Assembly: GCA_030654965.1 (NCBI GenBank)
Contig: JAURWL010000256.1
Coordinates: 1-60,323, forward strand
DNA: 60,323 nt
Reading direction: 5' to 3'
Source of the DNA: Dehalococcoidales bacterium
GTDB taxonomy: Bacteria > Chloroflexota > Dehalococcoidia > Dehalococcoidales > Fen-1064
The notes under the pieces were generated by a model that searched no databases, was not told the DNA's origin, and saw nothing but the letters and a program-made list of their open reading frames with translations. Both the position numbers and the translations under genes were made by a program. This document shows positions 45,248 to 52,410 of the stretch, in pieces. The stretch's first letter is position 1. Each line of letters begins with the position of its first letter.

Positions 45248-46807
45248 ATGAACGAAAATATCGTCGAAACAACTGCGGGTCAAGTTTGTGGTTACCTGGA
45301 ACGAGAAGTTTATGCATTCAAAGGCGTCCCATATGGCGCGCCGACTGGTGGCAACCAACGTTTTTTACCACCAAAACCGGTTGCACCGTGGGCGGGGATA
45401 AGATACGCGGGCGAATATGGACCCATCTGCCCGCAAACAGGGTCATTGGTTGATGAATCAAGACCTTTCTCAATCGCCCGTACGGAGGGACACACCAGAC
45501 TCCTGCCACAGAGTGAGAATTGTTTGGTACTGAATGTCTGGACGCCGGCCGTAGGCGATGGTGGAAAACGTCCGGTTCTGGTATGGCTACACGGTCGTGG
45601 TTTTACGGCGGGAGCGGGCTCAGAAACCCAGTATATCGGCGCCGCACTGGCAAAACGAGGTAATACAGTCGTGGTGACAATTAATCACAGACTCAATATA
45701 TTCGGTCATCTATATCTGGCGGATATTGCAGGTAAAGAATATGCTGCTTCGGGTATAACCGGCTCACTGGATATGATACTGGCACTGCAGTGGGTACATG
45801 ATAACATCGACGCATTTGGCGGGGATAAAAGCCGGGTGACCATTTTCGGTGAATCAGGCGGTGGCTGCAAGGTCTGCACAATGCTGGCTATGCCTGCGGC
45901 GAAAGGTTTGTTCCACCGCGCTGTTATTCAGAGCGGTTCAATGGGAACCTGGGCTGTAGAACCCAAGTCAGCCACAGCCATAGCAGAACGTCTATTGGCA
46001 GAGTTAGGTATCAAAACCAATCAGATTGATAAACTCCAGCAATTACCAGCTCAGCAATTGTTGGATGCTTTGAGTGCCATCACTTCAAGGAGGTCCAGTC
46101 TGGGTTTGGGCGCCCCGGGTGGTGTCGCCATGCAGTTAGCCCCGGTTGTAGATGGTCACTACTTGCCTCAGCATCCCTTCGACCCGGTAGCGGCGCCATC
46201 AGGAGCGGATGTGCCGTTGATAGTCGGTTGCAACCGGGATGAAAATGCCACTTTTATGGCGGCTGACCCACGGCGTCGCCGACTTGGAGAGGCAGAATTA
46301 CACGAGCGCCTGCTACCTGCACTCGGCGCGAAAACGGATGAAATAATAAATGTGTATAAAAGCACCAGACCTGACGCCACTCCCTGGGACATTTTTATCG
46401 GGATTACCAGTGAGCGGGAACGGCGCACGGTAATACAGCTTGCAGAACGGAAAGCGGCTGGTGGGCGCGCTCCGGTGTTTGTGTATTTATTCACCTATCA
46501 GTCCAATTTCCTCGGTGGTCTTTTCAAGGCAGGTCACGGTCTCGAAATCCCATTTGTGTTCGATATTACCGACGATGTGCCCTGGACCGGCGACCGACCG
46601 GACAGGTACGAGTTATCTTCGGCGATGAGTCAAGCATGGGCAGCATTCGCACGCATTGGTGACCCCAGTCACCCGGGGATTCCTAAATGGGAACCTTTTA
46701 CTGCCAATTACCGTGCGACGATGCTTTTCGACGTTCCTTCGAAGCTGGTGGTTGACCCATTCCGCAAAGAGCTGGATGCCTGGAAAGGCATACCGATTCG
46801 GAGTTAA
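45248..46807 (+). CDS. Type-B carboxylesterase, first of a tandem pair
   Basis: A 519-residue alpha/beta-hydrolase of the carboxylesterase type-B family. It has VPYGAPTGGNQRFLPP near the start, CLVLNVWTP, the oxyanion loop WLHGRGF, the nucleophile in FGESGGGCKVC (GESGG instead of the usual GESAG), and the His in FKAGHGLEIPFVF. No signal peptide is visible, so it is likely cytoplasmic. It hydrolyses an ester or amide of unknown identity. It shares about 70 per cent protein identity by eye with the next gene. AGGAGTAAGCT gives a good ribosome site. Confidence 0.9.
   Translation: MNENIVETTAGQVCGYLEREVYAFKGVPYGAPTGGNQRFLPPKPVAPWAGIRYAGEYGPICPQTGSLVDESRPFSIARTEGHTRLLPQSENCLVLNVWTPAVGDGGKRPVLVWLHGRGFTAGAGSETQYIGAALAKRGNTVVVTINHRLNIFGHLYLADIAGKEYAASGITGSLDMILALQWVHDNIDAFGGDKSRVTIFGESGGGCKVCTMLAMPAAKGLFHRAVIQSGSMGTWAVEPKSATAIAERLLAELGIKTNQIDKLQQLPAQQLLDALSAITSRRSSLGLGAPGGVAMQLAPVVDGHYLPQHPFDPVAAPSGADVPLIVGCNRDENATFMAADPRRRRLGEAELHERLLPALGAKTDEIINVYKSTRPDATPWDIFIGITSERERRTVIQLAERKAAGGRAPVFVYLFTYQSNFLGGLFKAGHGLEIPFVFDITDDVPWTGDRPDRYELSSAMSQAWAAFARIGDPSHPGIPKWEPFTANYRATMLFDVPSKLVVDPFRKELDAWKGIPIRS
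45314..45393 (+). repeat. 80-bp perfect repeat, copy 1 (inside first esterase)
   Basis: Identical base for base, including silent positions, to 46950-47029 in the second esterase, whereas the flanking sequence of the two genes differs at many third positions. Confidence 0.9.
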
Positions 46808-46883
46808 TGTTTTGCCAGTACCAGCAAAATAAACTGTAATAATTACCGGACTGAAAGAAAAAATTATATAGAGAGGATAAAGA

Positions 46884-48440
46884 ATGAAAGAGATTATTGT
46901 CGAGACTACTGCGGGGAATATTTGTGGCGTAGAAGAACGGAATGTTCTGGCATTCAAAGGCGTCCCATATGGCGCGCCGACTGGTGGCAACCAACGTTTT
47001 TTACCACCAAAACCGGTTGCACCGTGGGCAGGTGTGCGTTATGCTGGCGACTTTGGTCCAATCTGTCCGCAGACAGGGCACCTGGTTGACGAATCACGGC
47101 TTTACTCATACGTGCGTACAGAAGGGCATATCAGATTCTTACCCCAGAGTGAAAACTGCCTGGTGCTGAATGTCTGGACGCCGGCTGTGGGCGATGGCGG
47201 CAAGCGCCCGGTGTTTGTCTGGCTTCACGGTCGCGGTTTTGCCCAGGGCGCCGGTTCGGAGACCCAGTATCACGGCGCCAGGCTTGCCAAACGCGGTAAC
47301 GCAGTCGTAATTACCATCAATCACCGGTTGAATGTTTTTGGCTTCCTGCATCTGACGGATATTGCCGGTGAGGCGTTTGCCGGTTCCGGCATGGCAGGTA
47401 TGCTGGATGCCGTGCTGGCTCTTCAGTGGGTACACGATAATATCGAGGCATTTGGTGGGGATAAAAACCGCGTGACCATCTTCGGAGAATCCGGCGGCGG
47501 CGCGAAAGTCAGTACGTTGCTCGCCACACCTTCGGCAAAAGGACTATTTCACAGAGCGGCGATTCAGAGCGGCGCGGGATTGCGTGGTGTAGAACCAAAA
47601 GAAGGCTCGGATACAGCCGAGCGCCTTTTAGCCGTGCTGGGTATTAAAAAGAACGAAATCAATAAACTTCAGCAGTTACCGGCGCAAGAACTGCTTGATG
47701 CCCTAAACAAAATACCGGGGCGACCTGTTACACCCGGCAGCGGCTTACCAACAGGCGCTATTATGCGGTTTACCCCGGTGGTAGATGGTAAATATCTGCC
47801 CACTCATATGTTCGACCCCGTAGCCGCACCGCCAGGATTGGATGTTCCAGTTATCGTCGGCACCAACCGGGACGAATCGGCGACTTTCCTTGCCAATGAC
47901 CCGAAACGCCGCAGACTTTCGGAGACAGAACTGCGCCAGCGATTGATACCCTTGTGCGGCGATAGGGTAGACAGCATAATTAGTGTATACAAAAAATCAA
48001 GACCGGAAGCTACTCCATGGGACCTGTTAATCGGCATCCAGAGTGAAGGAATGAGGCGGTCAGCTGTCACTCTCGCGGAGCGTAAGGCGGCGGCTGGTGG
48101 TGCCCCGGTCTATATGTATTTAGTCACCTATCAGTCTGATTTCCTCGGCGGATTGTTCAAAGCAGGACACGGCATCGAGATAGCTTATATATTCGATGTT
48201 GCCGATGATGTGCCTTACGTTGGCAACCGCCCCGATAAAAACGAGTTTGCCGCGGCGATGAGCGAGGCATGGCTGGCTTTTGGGCGTACCGGTAATCCGA
48301 GTCATCCAAGGATCCCGAAATGGGAACCCTACGATGTAAAAAAACGTGCCACCATGCTCTTCGATGTTCCATCCCGACTGGTAAACGACCCATTCCGCGT
48401 GGAGCTTGATGCCTGGAAAGGTATGGAGATACGCCGTTAA
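46884..48440 (+). CDS. Type-B carboxylesterase, second of a tandem pair
   Basis: A 518-residue paralogue of the preceding gene. It has the same motifs: CLVLNVWTP, WLHGRGF, nucleophile in FGESGGGAKVSTLL, and His in FKAGHGIEIAYIF. It begins 76 bases after the first gene with AGAGAGGATAAAG as ribosome site, so the pair is probably one transcript. Differences cluster in the regions 250-330 and around the substrate pocket, which suggests divergence in substrate. No signal peptide. Confidence 0.9.
   Translation: MKEIIVETTAGNICGVEERNVLAFKGVPYGAPTGGNQRFLPPKPVAPWAGVRYAGDFGPICPQTGHLVDESRLYSYVRTEGHIRFLPQSENCLVLNVWTPAVGDGGKRPVFVWLHGRGFAQGAGSETQYHGARLAKRGNAVVITINHRLNVFGFLHLTDIAGEAFAGSGMAGMLDAVLALQWVHDNIEAFGGDKNRVTIFGESGGGAKVSTLLATPSAKGLFHRAAIQSGAGLRGVEPKEGSDTAERLLAVLGIKKNEINKLQQLPAQELLDALNKIPGRPVTPGSGLPTGAIMRFTPVVDGKYLPTHMFDPVAAPPGLDVPVIVGTNRDESATFLANDPKRRRLSETELRQRLIPLCGDRVDSIISVYKKSRPEATPWDLLIGIQSEGMRRSAVTLAERKAAAGGAPVYMYLVTYQSDFLGGLFKAGHGIEIAYIFDVADDVPYVGNRPDKNEFAAAMSEAWLAFGRTGNPSHPRIPKWEPYDVKKRATMLFDVPSRLVNDPFRVELDAWKGMEIRR
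46950..47029 (+). repeat. 80-bp perfect repeat, copy 2 (inside second esterase)
   Basis: Exact copy of 45314-45393. See the matching entry and finding. Confidence 0.9.
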
Positions 48441-48545
48441 TCGGCACTACACCGATAAGCGATAGAAAGGAGAATGGTAGATGTATCCCTGCTAACAAGT
48501 GGTTGCGTTGTTCCGGCGTAAAATATTTGGACTAAAAGGAGACTC

Positions 48546-49616
48546 ATGGCCAATATTGAACCTATTTACCGGGAGATAGCCAGCAAGATAACCAAGGAGG
48601 AAAATAAGGCACTCCCCAGAGTGTTGAAAAGGATTGCCAGTCTGGAGCAAGCCAAAATTCTGTGCGAACTACCCAATACCGTTGAAGCAATTGCTAAAAA
48701 ACTGGCAGTCGATAAAAACACTTTAAGTAACAACCTGCAAGTACTGTATGAGCGGGGTCTGGTTACGCCCGGCCGGAAGGGCTGGAACCTGGTGAACAAC
48801 CTGGTTCTAGTGAAAGACCTCGTCGGTTCAGCCAATCCCAAGTATGATGACAATGAGCTTTTCGACTTGCTTCGGGAGATGAGTCTTGAGAACTCAGATA
48901 ATCTAGCAGAACGCCTGAAAAGCAGGGAAAAGATGGCACCCGTAAGACAGGGAATGAGAGTTGTACCTAAATGGAGGTCCATCAAGGATATTCCGGGTAT
49001 TTTGCCCATTGAAGACATGCGCGAGATATTTAAAGCCAATCCTCCGATAGTCGTACATAATTGTCCCTGTCGGGTGGTATACAGAGACAGACCCTGTAAG
49101 GATACCGTTCTGATCGATATATGCTTGGCTGCTGGCAGCACTGGTCGGAGTTTTCTGAGGCGCGGTGCCGGGAGAGAACTGACCTATGACGAATTGATAG
49201 CTTTTCTTGACAAGCTGGATGAGTTCCCGCTCGTCAGTACTACCGGAAACTCAAGCCGTATGCCTTCTATATTGTGCTCCTGTTGTAATGATTGCTGTGG
49301 TTTGTTTGTTAGAGCCGCTCGAACAAAACCGGTACTGGGACAGGTCCCATATGCCAAGAGCCGCTTTATAATCCAGGATAATCCGGAAGAGTGCACCGCC
49401 TGTGGTATTTGCACCGATAACAGGTGTCCGGTTGGTGCCATTACCATGAAGGATTTCCCCGAATTAGGTGGCAAACGTTCGTATACCGACGTTGAAGAGT
49501 GTATCGGTTGTGGTCTATGCGTGCTCACTTGCCCTAATGAGGCTCGTAAAATGAAGTTGGTGAGACCACCCGAGCATATTCCGGACCCTGCGTCCATTTT
49601 TGATAATATAACATAG
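48546..49616 (+). CDS. HTH-ferredoxin fusion: putative iron-sulfur protein with N-terminal winged-helix domain
   Basis: A 356-residue protein. Residues about 20-95 form a helix-turn-helix of ArsR/MarR-like type (LPNTVEAIAKKLAVDKNTLS, YERGLVTPGRKGWNLV). A Cys-rich middle follows (HNCPCRVVYRDRPC, then CSCCNDCCGLF), and the C-terminus has two 4Fe-4S ferredoxin sites: CTACGICTDNRCPVGAI and CIGCGLCVLTCPNEA. The first lacks the canonical CxxCxxCxxxCP spacing because DNR is inserted. Such proteins are frequent in anaerobes. It may be a redox enzyme accessory or a redox-sensing regulator. Confidence 0.75.
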   Translation: MANIEPIYREIASKITKEENKALPRVLKRIASLEQAKILCELPNTVEAIAKKLAVDKNTLSNNLQVLYERGLVTPGRKGWNLVNNLVLVKDLVGSANPKYDDNELFDLLREMSLENSDNLAERLKSREKMAPVRQGMRVVPKWRSIKDIPGILPIEDMREIFKANPPIVVHNCPCRVVYRDRPCKDTVLIDICLAAGSTGRSFLRRGAGRELTYDELIAFLDKLDEFPLVSTTGNSSRMPSILCSCCNDCCGLFVRAARTKPVLGQVPYAKSRFIIQDNPEECTACGICTDNRCPVGAITMKDFPELGGKRSYTDVEECIGCGLCVLTCPNEARKMKLVRPPEHIPDPASIFDNIT

Positions 49617-49682
49617 AGCAGCATGAATGGAATCGGGTGAGTGCAAAACCCACCCTTCCATTTACACTTGCAGTTTATGCCA

Positions 49683-50483
49683 TTACGTTCCGGTAAATTT
49701 CGGTGGGCGTTTCTGCAAAAATGAATCGCGCTGTTCCTGCATATCGTGAGGCGCTCGTCGTGCCATAATGAGGCCAAATGACTCATTCCTGAGCTGTTCC
49801 TCAAAATACGATTCCATACTCTGCTGGAGCACACGCCGCGCTACCTGCATAGCTACCGGTGGCAAGGTAGCGATTTGATTCGCCAGAGCTACTGCTTCAT
49901 CAATAAGTTTATCCGCCGGCACCAACCGGTCCAGCAGACCGATACGATAGGCTTCTTCAGCTTCTACAAACCGACTGGTGAAGATTAAGTCACAGGCACG
50001 ACTATAACCCACGATACGAGGTAGAAAGAACGACATACCGGTGTCAGTGCACAGACTTCGCTCCAGAAACACCACCTTGAAACGCGTATTGGGCGTGCCG
50101 ACCCTCATATCGCAAGCAAGCGCCACCGACATACCGGCACCTGCCGCGACCCCATTCACGGCGGCGATTATCGGTTTGTCCACTGTGCGGTAGATTGCCG
50201 TAGCCAGCCTGCCTACCCAACTATACACGTCTATCCGCTCCTGCCTGCTCTGTTCTACCACGCCTTCGGTACGACCACCACGCAAATCAGCCCCGGAACT
50301 GAATCCTCGCCCGGAACCCGTGAGCACTACCGCCCAGACGCTATCATCATTCCTTAATTCCTCACAAGTGCTAATGATGCTATCCTGAAGGTCACGGTTC
50401 AATGCATTCAAGTTACTCGGTCTGTTCATGGTGAGCAATGCCACCTTTTCCCTCCGCTCTACCAGTAAAGACTTCTCCGTCAT
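49683..50483 (-). CDS. Enoyl-CoA hydratase/isomerase family protein
   Basis: A 266-residue crotonase. The oxyanion-hole strands are visible as GSGRGFSSGADLRGG and PIIAAVNGVAAGAGMSVALA; the second helix start LEEAYRIGLLDRLVP-like segment (AEEAYRIGLLDRLVPADKLI) follows. Crotonases hydrate, isomerise or cleave acyl-CoA thioesters. The catalytic acid of classical hydratases at the FLERSLCTDTGMSFFLPRIV region is replaced (Asp/Thr), so the exact reaction is uncertain. An AGGAGTG ribosome site precedes the ATG. Confidence 0.88.
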   Translation of the reverse strand: MTEKSLLVERREKVALLTMNRPSNLNALNRDLQDSIISTCEELRNDDSVWAVVLTGSGRGFSSGADLRGGRTEGVVEQSRQERIDVYSWVGRLATAIYRTVDKPIIAAVNGVAAGAGMSVALACDMRVGTPNTRFKVVFLERSLCTDTGMSFFLPRIVGYSRACDLIFTSRFVEAEEAYRIGLLDRLVPADKLIDEAVALANQIATLPPVAMQVARRVLQQSMESYFEEQLRNESFGLIMARRAPHDMQEQRDSFLQKRPPKFTGT

Positions 50484-50801
50484 AGGTCACTCCTCGTCAT
50501 TATTTCGTCAAAGACTATCGTTAATACACAAGTATAACCTAGTAGAGCGGAATTTTAAAAGAATAACTTCTCAGTGTCAAACGGCAGAAGCGTTTATTGA
50601 CGAGCATAATCAAAACAGTACAAACGTCAGTAATATCGAATGCCGCACGCTCGTAGAATATCACAGATTAATAAAAGTCATAGTGGGAAAAGTCTGAATG
50701 TCTCACGCTCTGTAAGAAATAGAGGAAGGAGATTTATCGCAGGTAGCCGCTTTATCGATGTGCACGCATCATATGGCTGATTTCAATGTAGAGTGACATA
50801 T
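50484..50801. other. Intergenic region without recognised features
   Basis: 318 bases between two minus-strand genes. It must carry the promoter of the enoyl-CoA hydratase gene (a TATACT lies on the minus strand near 50530) and any terminator of the response regulator. I see no gene, repeat or strong hairpin. Confidence 0.4.
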
Positions 50802-51206
50802 TTAGTTTTTTATTGATATGCCCCTCGATTTCAACACTTCTTTAACTATGGCTCTAAGCTCCTCTGGCGCAAATGGTTTTAGCAAGAACAATCGCCCCGT
50901 TTCTTTCAAAAAACTTTGGGTTTCTCCGCCAATCACATCTCCAGTAGTGAGAATCACCCCATTTACCAGCTCAGGATGTCTATCATTAATATATTGAAAT
51001 ATTTCCTTCCCATTTATCACTGGTGTCTTAATGTCAATCAGGCAAAGGTCATAATTGTTCCTATCTAACATTTCCTCGGCTGTCCGCCCATCTATGGCAA
51101 TGCTTACCTCTAACCCCTCACCCATAAGTACCCTGACACAGAGACTGCTTATTGATGGTTCATCCTCAACTACAAGAATCCTCTTTTTATCAGCAGAGTC
51201 TGTCAT
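50802..51206 (-). CDS. Single-domain response regulator (CheY-like receiver)
   Basis: About 134 residues forming one receiver domain. VVEDEPSISSL gives the acidic pair, LCLIDIKTP the phosphorylated Asp, VILTTGD the switch Thr and FLLKPFAPEEL the conserved Lys. No output domain follows. I chose the ATG at 51206 (MTDSADKKRILVVEDEP) because AGAGGAA lies upstream; the frame extends to 51299 without a ribosome site. No histidine kinase is in the window. It lies 158 bases downstream of the DUF5317 gene on the same strand. Confidence 0.85.
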   Translation of the reverse strand: MTDSADKKRILVVEDEPSISSLCVRVLMGEGLEVSIAIDGRTAEEMLDRNNYDLCLIDIKTPVINGKEIFQYINDRHPELVNGVILTTGDVIGGETQSFLKETGRLFLLKPFAPEELRAIVKEVLKSRGISIKN

Positions 51207-51364
51207 TATATTCCTCTTCTCCAATTTCCAACGGTAGATTTCCGCGATGAATGTAGCACCTTTAACAGGTTCGAAAAATATCACTCGAAGGGCTATCAAA
51301 TGACGCGTTTCTCAATTTCCTCAAAAAGTACTCTCCCGCTCCAACTATTTCAACTCAAGTCGTA

Positions 51365-52006
51365 TTATCTCTCGACTATTTGTCCAGTCATCGCTTTCTC
51401 TACTTGTGTTCTGCTCTTCTCTGCCGCGTTATCTGCAGAACCGGAAGATGAGGCAGGTTGGACAGCGCTATTCTTGCCAAAAACAACCTCCAGTAAGAAG
51501 ATAATAAAACCCATCCCTATCAAGACATCGCCTGCGCTGTAAACGCCACCCAGATGACTCGCCGGAATGATGTCTGTCAAGAACCACAGATTTGTCTGGT
51601 CGATGGGCAACAGAACTCCGCTGCCCTCAGGTAATACCATTCCAAATTGAGATGGACCAAGGAATGTCATGTCGGCTAGCTGTCTCGCTTCCGGTGACAC
51701 CGGCATTAGTCCGCTATTCGCCGCTATTGCGATAAAGTTGAGCAGAGTTCCCAGTGTCATTATACGTAGGCTCCGAAAATTAAAATTACGAGATAGCGCC
51801 CAGAGTAAGAGCACGTAAGATAAAATCATACAAGCTCTTTTAACATCCACGAGCGATTCCCGCGCGAAAATCGCAAACGGCAACCGGTGTATGAGAGCAC
51901 TCAGCAGGATAAGCCACCAGTATCTAACTCTTACTGCTGTAATGTTCGCAATCGACTTTGCGAATACTTTCCGGCAAACGGACAGTACCTTCTTTGTTGG
52001 TTGCAT
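51365..52006 (-). CDS. DUF5317 family membrane protein
   Basis: About 213 residues. It has roughly four transmembrane helices (WWLILLSALIHRLPFAIF; MILSYVLLLWALS; LGTLLNFIAIAANSGLMPVS; VLIGMGFIIFLLEVVFG). The NSGLMPVSPEARQLAD segment and the FLTDIIPASHLGGVYSAGDV region are the recognisable DUF5317 features. Role unknown. I prefer the ATG at 52006; an earlier ATG at 52057 lies inside a stable hairpin and has no ribosome site. It follows the 39-codon peptide gene by about 100 bases and is likely in its transcript. Confidence 0.7.
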   Translation of the reverse strand: MQPTKKVLSVCRKVFAKSIANITAVRVRYWWLILLSALIHRLPFAIFARESLVDVKRACMILSYVLLLWALSRNFNFRSLRIMTLGTLLNFIAIAANSGLMPVSPEARQLADMTFLGPSQFGMVLPEGSGVLLPIDQTNLWFLTDIIPASHLGGVYSAGDVLIGMGFIIFLLEVVFGKNSAVQPASSSGSADNAAEKSRTQVEKAMTGQIVER

Positions 52007-52047
52007 TTCTACTTCTCTCTCATCAGGTAGTTGAAGAAAGACTGTAG

Positions 52048-52085
52048 CCCCGAGCATCAGACTATAGGAAAGAAATCGCTCGGGG
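52048..52085 (-). promoter_or_regulatory. Hairpin between peptide gene and DUF5317 gene
   Basis: CCCCGAGC and GCTCGGGG (52048-52055 and 52078-52085) pair over a 22-base loop. On the minus strand no T run follows, so it looks like an RNA processing or stability element that could set different levels of the peptide and membrane protein messages. Confidence 0.45.
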
Positions 52086-52106
52086 TTTTAGTCCTTCTCT
52101 GACAGG

Positions 52107-52226
52107 TTATGGGTTGAAGGCGGCCGGCGCTCCTCCGGCTACAGCTATGGCGACTGCGATAGCCACAAGTAACAAGATTTTCACCAATGGCAAATACCGA
52201 GACAGAGTAACAAATTGTTTTCGCAT
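52107..52226 (-). CDS. 39-residue hydrophobic small peptide, candidate signal peptide
   Basis: A short frame from ATG at 52226 to TAA. Residues 1-10 are basic (MRKQFVTLSR), residues 11-29 form one hydrophobic helix (YLPLVKILLLVAIAVAIAV), and the peptide ends AGGAPAAFNP. AAAGGGG lies 7 bases before the ATG, a good ribosome site, and a promoter with three operator repeats lies 55-102 bases upstream. It looks like a secreted pro-peptide or a single-span membrane peptide. Possible cleavage after the Gly-Gly pair would leave a short tail of seven residues. I know no family for it. Gene reality is supported by position and signals, not homology. Confidence 0.65.
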   Translation of the reverse strand: MRKQFVTLSRYLPLVKILLLVAIAVAIAVAGGAPAAFNP

Positions 52227-52280
52227 GTTGAAACCCCTTTCCTTTCCTTATTTAGAACATAAAAATATTCTATTGTTCTA

Positions 52281-52328
52281 ATAATAAAGGGTAGGCTCTT
52301 ACCAACCTCTTACCAAGCTCTTACCAAG
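52281..52328 (-). promoter_or_regulatory. SARP-type operator and promoter of the small peptide gene
   Basis: On the minus strand TTGGTAAGAG occurs three times without a mismatch, with starts spaced exactly 11 bases (plus-strand positions 52296, 52307, 52318). Nine bases after the last copy is a -10 box TATTAT (52286-52281) with no -35 consensus. Direct repeats at 11-base pitch just upstream of the -10 box are the known layout of SARP activator sites. The SARP-type gene lies immediately upstream. Confidence 0.75.
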
Positions 52329-52359
52329 CATGGATAATGATAGATTTGGATAAATAAAA

Positions 52360-52385
52360 CGGGACTCACTGAAGAGTGAGTCCCG
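52360..52385 (-). terminator. Intrinsic terminator of the BTAD regulator gene
   Basis: CGGGACTCACT and AGTGAGTCCCG form a perfect 11-bp stem with a 4-base loop, followed on the minus strand by TTTTATTT. It starts 26 bases after the regulator's stop and insulates the next promoter. Confidence 0.9.
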
Positions 52386-52410
52386 CTGAAATACGGATTC
52401 CAGTTGTCTG

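Noticed and set aside
52296-52328. Three short CTCTTACCAA repeats considered as a CRISPR-like or simple tandem repeat
   Set aside because: Units are 11 bases with no spacers and sit exactly at a promoter; an operator explains them better.
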